The position numbers and the translations under genes were made by a program. Positions 58,474 to 64,000 of a DNA stretch of 64,000 nucleotides are shown here, one piece after another (position 1 is the first letter of the stretch; every line of letters starts with the position of its first letter). The stretch lies in NCBI GenBank assembly GCA_033977485.1, contig CM066984.1:46569100-46633099 (forward strand), read 5' to 3'. The DNA comes from Hydrangea macrophylla. Its lineage: Eukaryota > Streptophyta > Magnoliopsida > Cornales > Hydrangeaceae. The notes beneath the pieces were generated by a model that was given only the letters and a program-made list of their open reading frames with translations, made no database searches and was not told the origin of the DNA.

Positions 58474-58480
58474 TATATAA
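58474..58480 (+). promoter_or_regulatory. TATA box of accessory gene Q1
   Basis: TATATAA in CCTATATAAGGAGCACCTG, 134 bp upstream of the ATG at 58608. The preceding 140 bp (TTTGAGGCGACGC, CGAAG(T/C)GACAGTTT, CAGCCGTTC) is paralogous to the region before gene Q2. Confidence 0.7.
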
Positions 58481-58607
58481 GGAGCACCTGTTCAATCTAT
58501 CTCTTACCGCAAATTAACAGCTGAATCGCCCGAGCAGTTTTTGAAAGCAAAGCATCCCCGAACTCCTTCCTTTTCTCCGTCGTTTTTGTTCTTCAAGCTT
58601 TCCTCAA

Positions 58608-59702
58608 ATGGCCTCTCACATCGATCTGACATCTGATGAAGGACTAAAAACTTTCCGAGAGGACTGCGAACTTCCCGACGACATCGGAGTTCGCCCTTAC
58701 ACAGAAGGGGAGGAAGTAGCCTTCCCTTTCATCCTCATCAGTAGCTATCTGCTGCTTGTTGTGGGGCTACGCTTCCCTCTCCCGGCCTCCTTCTGCGACC
58801 TGCTCCAGGGGTTGCGCATTCCGCTTTCCAAGTGCCGCCCAAATGTGGCACGCCTCCTCTAGGGGATATCAATCCTGAACCAGCGACTTGGGGTGCTCCT
58901 CCATTCCATCGACGTCGTCAGGTGTTATATCCTGGGGATCGACCACGGGGGCCCTTATTTACGCCCTGGTGCAGAGGGAAGGCACCTTGTCCAGGGCTTG
59001 GATTTCCCGAACAAGAGGTGGCGCCAATACCCTTGGGTTGTGGTGTCCGGCAACTGGCTGGTGGACCCTGATCTCCGGCCTCCTGTGGCCTTTGATGCGG
59101 AATTGTGCAAGGCGTCCTTTGCTGCCTTCCGTAGTATTGCCCCCTCTGTTGCCGACACAGAGGCCATCGATCGTGCCATCGGAGCTGGCCTCTCGTTCTC
59201 GGATTTGTCCGGGGTTCCCGCTGGTGAGGTCGGCGGTGATGATCCGCCTGCGCCCCCTGCTGCTGCTGCCTCCGGGTCTCGCCGCTACACTCGTTCCATG
59301 GTTTCTGGTCGGCGTGCCACAAGCAGGGCCGGCCCTCCCGAGGGACCTGTCTCCCTGTCCACCAGCAGCGACTCATCCTCCTCCGGGGACGCGAGTCCGC
59401 CACCGGGCCCATCCCGGAAGGGGAAAGAAAAGGCAGTCGGGGAAGAATCTCAACCCCCACCAAAAAGGAGCCGGACGGAATCCCCGGCCGGTCTTCATGT
59501 GCCGAGCTCTTGGACGGGCCTTGCCCTCGGTAACCTAGAGGGTCGTCTTCAAGAGGTGGAGAAGCAGACTGCCCGCCTACAGACTGACTCTGTCATGCAG
59601 GAGGTGGATGTTCACACCATAGAGCTTACCATCAAAGAGTTGGTGGCGAGGATGACGGCCCTAGAAGAGGAGGTGAAAGCTCTGAAGGGCAAAGTACCTT
59701 GA
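58608..59702 (+). pseudogene. Accessory gene Q1, 'putative gypsy-type transposon' family protein
   Basis: A 364-codon frame with one stop, TAG at 58860-58862 (probably from CAG). Residues about 40-85 (GLRFPLPASFCDLLQGLRIP, then CRPNVARLL) match the N-terminal block of the plant transposon-associated family known as putative gypsy-type transposon/Transposase_28. The middle is Pro/Ser/Ala-rich with a likely nuclear signal (PPPKRSR). The C-terminus (LEGRLQEVEKQTARLQTD, LTIKELVARMTALEEE) forms a coiled coil. It lies on the strand opposite to pol. The biochemical function of the family is not known. Confidence 0.7.
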
Positions 59703-60326
59703 TGACTCCTTGCTCTTTTTTTTTTTTATTTTTTTTTTTATACCGGGGAGCTACTATAACTGCCCTCGATCTCTGTACAGTTTACTTTTTACTGCAATGA
59801 AAAGGTCCTTGAGGCCAACCTTTTTTATCTCTCTGTTCTTCTAACTGTTTATTGCTTCTACATAGAATTTAACCTCCAATACCCGATCGGTTTTCGTTGA
59901 CTGACCTAACTTTGGCTTTCTGCCCCTTAGCGACTGATATTTGGAACTTCGTTTGACTTTATCGACACTTCTCCCCATTTTCGGAACTGACTAGACATGT
60001 CATCGGGCAAGGATCAAAAATCAATATTGCTCTAAAAACTGTCCGGGTAACTCCCAGGGATCCGGTTGGTGTAGAAAAAGGCTAAGATGGCGGTATCATG
60101 GGCCCGGACTTATTGCTGCCACGTGGTAAACGGTGAGTGGCCAGGTTAGGATCCAACGATGGCGGTTCGATTATAACCGAATCGTTGGTTGGCTAACCGA
60201 GCTGTCGTGTCACGTAGTTAATGAGCGCGCCTTTTGAGGCGACGCGTCATGTAGCCGAAGCGACAGTTTGGGTAGGAAATCCCCTGGACTGCTGGATCTG
60301 CCCTGATCTCGGCCGTTCATAGCCTT

Positions 60327-60333
60327 TATATAA
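60327..60333 (+). promoter_or_regulatory. TATA box of accessory gene Q2
   Basis: TATATAA in TTTATATAAGGAGTGCTTG. It shares TATATAAGGAG and the upstream GAGGCGACGC and CGGCCGTTCAT blocks with the Q1 promoter, which shows that the transcription unit was duplicated with its promoter. Bases 59703-60326 otherwise hold the Q1 3' tail (poly-T runs, AATGAAAA near 59797) and no gene. Confidence 0.7.
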
Positions 60334-60696
60334 GGAGTGCTTGTCCCATCTCTCGCATCCCTTCCTGACCTTCTATCTGCTGCTTTCTTCCTTCTTCCCC
60401 CGTCCTTTTTCATTTCGGAGCGAGACTGGAGAGAACGAATCCTGTGAGGTTTGAGCGGGAGTGGGATTTCTTCCTCCTCAGATTCTGTACATTTTTTAAG
60501 TCGGGCGGAACTTTAATTCAACTGAACCGAGCGGGTTCCTTGTGCTGTTCTGGGAGAGTGTTACCTGGTACTGAGGAGTGCCTATTCGCTGCCGTTCAGG
60601 TTAGTGACTCTGTCCCCCCTGTATACCAGGCTTGGGGTTTCTGACCCATACTTAGGTCGCAGTTTGTGTCCGTTCCTTGCTGTTGGAGTACCAGCA

Positions 60697-62776
60697 ATGG
60701 AACACTCTGGTTTCAATTCTGCGCCAAGATCGGAGAGTGAATGGTATTGGTCAGGATCCCCCAGTGCCAGTCTGGACCGGCTTCCTGCGTCCCTGACCAA
60801 TCATTAGAGTGGGGCCAGGATTCCTGTTCGTCTGTCTGATAGCGAGTCTACCCAGGAGGCCCCTGTTGCCTCTGTCTCGAGGGGTTCGGGCGACAAATTT
60901 CCCAGGGAGACTGATCGCGTAGTGTTCGCCTGCGAGTCCACTTCCTCTGTATTGCATTCCCAAGACCTTCTCCGGATCAAGGAGAGATATTCTCTTCCCG
61001 AGGGTTGCGCCCTAGCCATAAACCCCGGCAGCGCGCACCTTTATCAGTCGGGGTTCGTTACCTTGTTCGAGGACGCTATGATGGCGGGCCTCTGACTACC
61101 CCTTCAGCCCGTCGCCCGGGATGTCCGGATCTATCTCGATATCGCTCCCGGGCAGTTGGCCCCCAACGGATGGAGATTCCTGATGGGGTGTATATCGCTG
61201 TGGCCTCAGGTGTTCGAGTATGAGCTTACCCTTCATGAGTTTCTTTGGGCCCACCGACCATTCTCTGTGCATCGGGAAGTGGGGTTTTTCTCATTTTCTG
61301 CCCCCTTGGGTAGGAAAATTATTGACAATTGCCCCAGCAACAATAAAGGGTGGAAGGGAAAATTTTTCCAGGTGTCCACCCTTCGCCTCTGAGGACATCC
61401 TGGGCTGGGGAGTTGAGGGGTAAGATCGCCCATCCGACTTCGTCCATTTTTTAGGAACGCGATGGCTAACTAACTGATTTCATTCTTCTGTCCACAGCTG
61501 GCTCAACAGAACCCCCCACAATCCCTTAGTCGTGCTAGGCCAGGATCTAGAATCTAGCAGAGTTGCCCACTAGTGTTTGGAACGTGTTGTCCCGAACAGG
61601 GGACTTTTTAGAGACCTATTCCCCTGAGGAGCCCATTCCAGCCCCCAGCTTTTCACCCCTCATCCCCGGTGAGTTCCTAGGTTGCCTTACTGGTTCGCCC
61701 TGCACTTGTCTGTATCGTTTCTCACACTTCTGACCGTGCAATCTTGCTCTTTTGCAGAAATGGCCCCCAAACGCAATTTGGAGCAGCTGAGGGAGAGACA
61801 GGCTGCTGCCGTCGCCGCCGCTGCTACTCGGATGGCGATCGTCCAGGGGAAGAGGCCAGCCACCAAGTCCCTGGGCGGTGAGCGTCCGCTCTGACGCATC
61901 TGCCATGGGACGGTCAACCGTCCGGACCCTGCGGGGACATCGGCTCCCCAAAGGTTGGCCGTTGAGGAGCCCGCACCCCGGGCTGATATTCCATCCGGTC
62001 TGCCCATCGGTGGGTCTGGTGAGGTTCGGGAGAGGCTAAAGTCTGTCCTTATCCTGAGCCAGGTGGAAGCATGCGCCGGGCTATCTCCCCAGGACTTCCA
62101 AGGGTGGTTGTATAGCCTTTCCCATCTGGTAAGTGTTCTGTCTCTCTTCAAATATTGGCCTACTCCCTTTTTATTGGCCTAACTAACCTCCATCCTCTCG
62201 TCGCAGGTCGGCTGTATGGCCGCGGGGTCCGAGTCACTCCTGTCTTCCTTGGCCGGGAGGATCAGCATCGCTGAAGCTGCCTTCTCGAAGGAGCGGGAGG
62301 AATTACAGGTAGCGAAAGCCGCCTTGGCCGTCGAGACGAGCAAGACAAAGTCATTGGCCTTGAGTTTAGGTACGGCTCAAGCGGATCTGGCGGCTGCTTT
62401 GGCTGAATTGGAGGTTTCCCGGGCCCTCACTTGGGCAGCTGAAGCCCGGGCGAAGGTGGCGGCCGAGACACCTGCTGCAGGGGCCTTGGAGGGTGCGTTT
62501 GATGATGGCTTCTTCCAAGGTTATGACGATCTGAAGCGGTGGGTAGCCCGGGACCACCCCGAATGGGTCCTTTCGGCCTACGAGGGGATTGACTCGGATT
62601 ACTGGGATGTCGGTGAAGATCCCATAGCTGGTGAACCTCCTGTGGTTGGTGAAGATCCTGCGGCCATTGCTGAGGCCACTGAACTCGCCCCGGGCGAGGA
62701 CTTGGGGGACGAAGCTCTTGCCGTACCAAGGGAGCAGACCGGGGAGACCGAGGACGTGGTCAATGTGGAAGACTGA
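60697..62776 (+). pseudogene. Accessory gene Q2, diverged paralogue of Q1
   Basis: The first part (60697-61392) has stops at 60805-60807 and 61093-61095 but clearly reads GCALAINPGSAHLYQSGFVT, then QLAPNGWRFLMG, FSVHREVGFFSFS and NNKGWKGKFFQVS, the conserved core of the same transposon-associated family. Later parts are about 61762-62128 (MAPKRNLEQLRERQAAA, with TGA at 61892-61894) and 62207-62776, joined across a phase-0 GTAAGT...CGCAG intron (62129-62206). The end is Ala/Leu/Glu-rich coiled coil and then acidic (ending VVNVED). Exons between 61393 and 61760 are uncertain. The true start may be further 5'. Confidence 0.65.
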
Positions 62777-62960
62777 GTTCCCGGTCCTGCATTGTTTTTC
62801 TTTATTTCGTTGCTTATAGTTTTCTTTTTTATTTTGGGGAGGCTACTACAACTGCCCCCCAAGCTTTGTACATTTGCTTCAATTAATGAAAAGGCCCTTG
62901 GGGTCAACCTTCCATTAACTTTGTTGTTTGTTTTTTTTTTATACTATGCTTTAATATTTC

Positions 62961-63140
62961 CTAGTATCCGTACGGTTTTGGCCGACCTAACACCTACCTT
63001 AGCAAATGCCTTAGGACCGTAACCAACAGAACACCTAGTCGGACGGTTCGCTAGTATCCGTATGGTTTTGGCCGACCTAACACCTGCCTTAGCAAATGCT
63101 TTAGGACCGTAACCAACAGAACACCTAGTCGAACGGTGTG
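62961..63140 (+). repeat. 90-bp tandem duplication in the Q spacer
   Basis: Two copies start CTAGTATCCGT (62961, 63051) and share GGTTTTGGCCGACCTAACAC and TTAGGACCGTAACCAACAGA with few differences. Upstream, 62777-62960 is the Q2 3' tail, with poly-T runs and AATGAAAAGGCCCTTG resembling the Q1 tail. Confidence 0.85.
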
Positions 63141-63227
63141 ATCCCCTGTTTTAGCCTCATCATTCCCCCTATTCCCCTGCCCCCAAGCATTTTGCTAAGG
63201 CAGGAGTATGGGAGTACAGGAGTAAGT

Positions 63228-63465
63228 GGCCGTAGGAAACCGACCTGGAACATGGGTGGTTGCAGGGGCCTTTGAAGCTTGCCATCGTCGGCCACCTAGG
63301 GGCTTGGCCCCGTCGTCGGCTGGACCTAGGCAAAACTTTAGTTAATTTCCTGTTTTTAGGCCTAGTATCCTTTTGTCCCCGACCTTCTTGCGAAGGCGGG
63401 GGCATGCAGAGGGGCGACCATAGGAAACCGACCTGGAACATGGGTGGTTGCAGGGTCCTTTAGTG
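63228..63465 (+). repeat. ~185-bp imperfect repeat in the Q spacer
   Basis: GGAAACCGACCTGGAACATG followed by GGTGGTTGCAGGG occurs at about 63235 and 63421, with diverged sequence between. It leads directly into the 30-bp array. Confidence 0.7.
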
Positions 63466-63701
63466 ACTGGGTTCGGAGCTCGAGGTCTTTTTAATGCCTG
63501 GGTTCGGAGCCCGAGGTTTTTCGCGCCGCGGGGTTAGGCCCGAGGTCTTTTGGTGCCTCGGGGTTAAGCCCGAGGTCTTTTGCGCCGCGAGGTTAGGCCC
63601 GAGGTCTTTGGTGCCTCGGGGTTTGGCCCGAGGTCTTTTGGTGCCTCAGGGTTAAGCTCGAGGTCTTTTAGTGCCTCGGGGTTGGGCCCAAGGTCTTTTG
63701 G
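63464..63701 (+). repeat. ~30-bp tandem array, about 8 units
   Basis: Units alternate between GGTGCCTCGGGGTTAAGCCC and GCGCCGCGGGGTTAGGCCC types, each followed by GAGGTCTTTT. The period is 28-30 bp. The minus-strand frame 63564-63749 (repeating NPEAPKDLGP) is a product of the array. It lies between the accessory genes and the end of pol in element Q. Bases 63702-63843 hold no feature. Confidence 0.9.
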
Positions 63702-63843
63702 TGTATTGCACAATGTTCTGACAGTAGTAAATTTTCGAAGTAGAACCATGTAATTTTATTTAAAAATAATAAACCATATCGATTATTCAATCAGAGCTAT
63801 AAAAATAATTCTGCCTATAACACTAAACTCCTGTGATCCGATG

Positions 63844-63999
63844 CTACTGATAGTACTTGCGGAGGTGTTGCACATTCCAAGGATGAGTGAGATCACGCCC
63901 GTGCATACTCTGTAACCAGTAGGTCCCCCGTCGGTTAATTCGAGTTATTTTATACGGGCCTTCCCAGTTTGCCCCCAACTTCCCGTGGCTTAGGATTCG
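63844..63999 (-). CDS. Element Q integrase C-terminus, partial
   Basis: The minus-strand frame enters from the right edge: HGKLGANWEGPYKITRINRR, then GTYWLQSMHGRDLTHPWNVQ and HLRKYYQ before TAG at 63846-63844. The GKLGANWEGPY...WNxxHLRKYYx end is typical of Tat-lineage integrases. No stop is visible in this part. It confirms the identity and direction of element Q. Confidence 0.9.
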   Translation of the reverse strand, partial: RILSHGKLGANWEGPYKITRINRRGTYWLQSMHGRDLTHPWNVQHLRKYYQ

Positions 64000-64000
64000 G

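Larger units (their letters stand above)
57495..64000 (-). mobile_element. Tat-lineage retrotransposon Q, partial (continues to the right)
   Basis: Its 3' LTR (57495-58085) cuts the VPS32 exon. A polypurine tract on the minus strand (58101-58086) precedes it, and the end of a minus-strand integrase appears at 63999-63844. Between lie two plus-strand accessory genes and a block of tandem repeats, the same layout as element Z (accessory gene convergent to pol, next to the 3' LTR) but with two genes. The internal sequence is distinctly GC-richer than the flanks. The target duplication cannot be checked because the other LTR is outside the window. Confidence 0.85.

Noticed and set aside
58888..59538. 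Long alternative plus-strand and minus-strand frames over accessory gene Q1
   Set aside because: GC-rich sequence keeps several frames open. Only the frame of 58608-59702 shows the family block and a coiled coil.

Overview
The window is nuclear DNA from a flowering plant with a repeat-rich genome, probably a eudicot, though species and chromosome cannot be read from the sequence. The evidence is nested Ty3/gypsy LTR retrotransposons (Tekay chromovirus and Tat lineages), PIF/Harbinger DNA transposons, MITEs, GT-AG introns of about 75-170 bp, and remnants of a plant ESCRT-III gene. I found no intact cellular gene, rRNA, tRNA gene or CRISPR array.

Bases 1-32382 are a stack of insertions that can be peeled apart by their target-site duplications (TSDs). 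The base layer is a worn Athila/Tat-like element (1-1944, 26137-29255, about 32060-32377). Solo LTR A (1945-26131, TSD CAATC) sits in it. A Tekay-type chromovirus (3446-24875, TSD TATAT) sits inside solo LTR A. A long solo LTR (5012-14518, TSD TTGCG) sits inside the chromovirus 5' LTR. A head-to-tail array of a very small non-autonomous LTR element (four LTRs, three 221-bp internal regions; 6714-12044, TSD ATTTC) sits inside that. The chromovirus LTRs differ by 1033 bp, which matches 11 extra copies of a ~94-bp minisatellite. Its pol has two stops and substitutions at two catalytic residues of the reverse transcriptase. Solo LTR B (29256-32054, TSD AAGAT) and an inverted solo LTR C (32383-34979, TSD CTCAC) follow.

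Bases 36298-57494 hold the 3' end of a dead VPS32/SNF7 (ESCRT-III) gene on the minus strand. Its two recognisable exons are now about 21 kb apart. The intron received a PIF-like element X (36650-57369, TSD TAA) that carries an ERV1-like sulfhydryl-oxidase exon and a Mutator-type MITE. Element X was hit by a coding PIF/Harbinger element Y (39002-57321, TSD TAA) with a Myb/SANT-like ORF1 and a DDE transposase that has one stop codon. Element Y was hit by a 13-kb Tat retrotransposon Z (43371-56378, TSD CATAT). Z encodes gag, protease, RT, two RNase H domains and integrase on the minus strand, and a convergent plus-strand gene with a plant mobile domain (PMD).

From 57495 to the right edge a second minus-strand Tat element Q interrupts the VPS32 exon. 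It has a 3' LTR, two tandem plus-strand accessory genes (each with its own TATA box and related 3' tail), a block of short tandem repeats, and the start of pol at the edge. The most notable content is the accessory-gene cargo of the two Tat elements, the tandem LTR array and the captured gene fragment in X.
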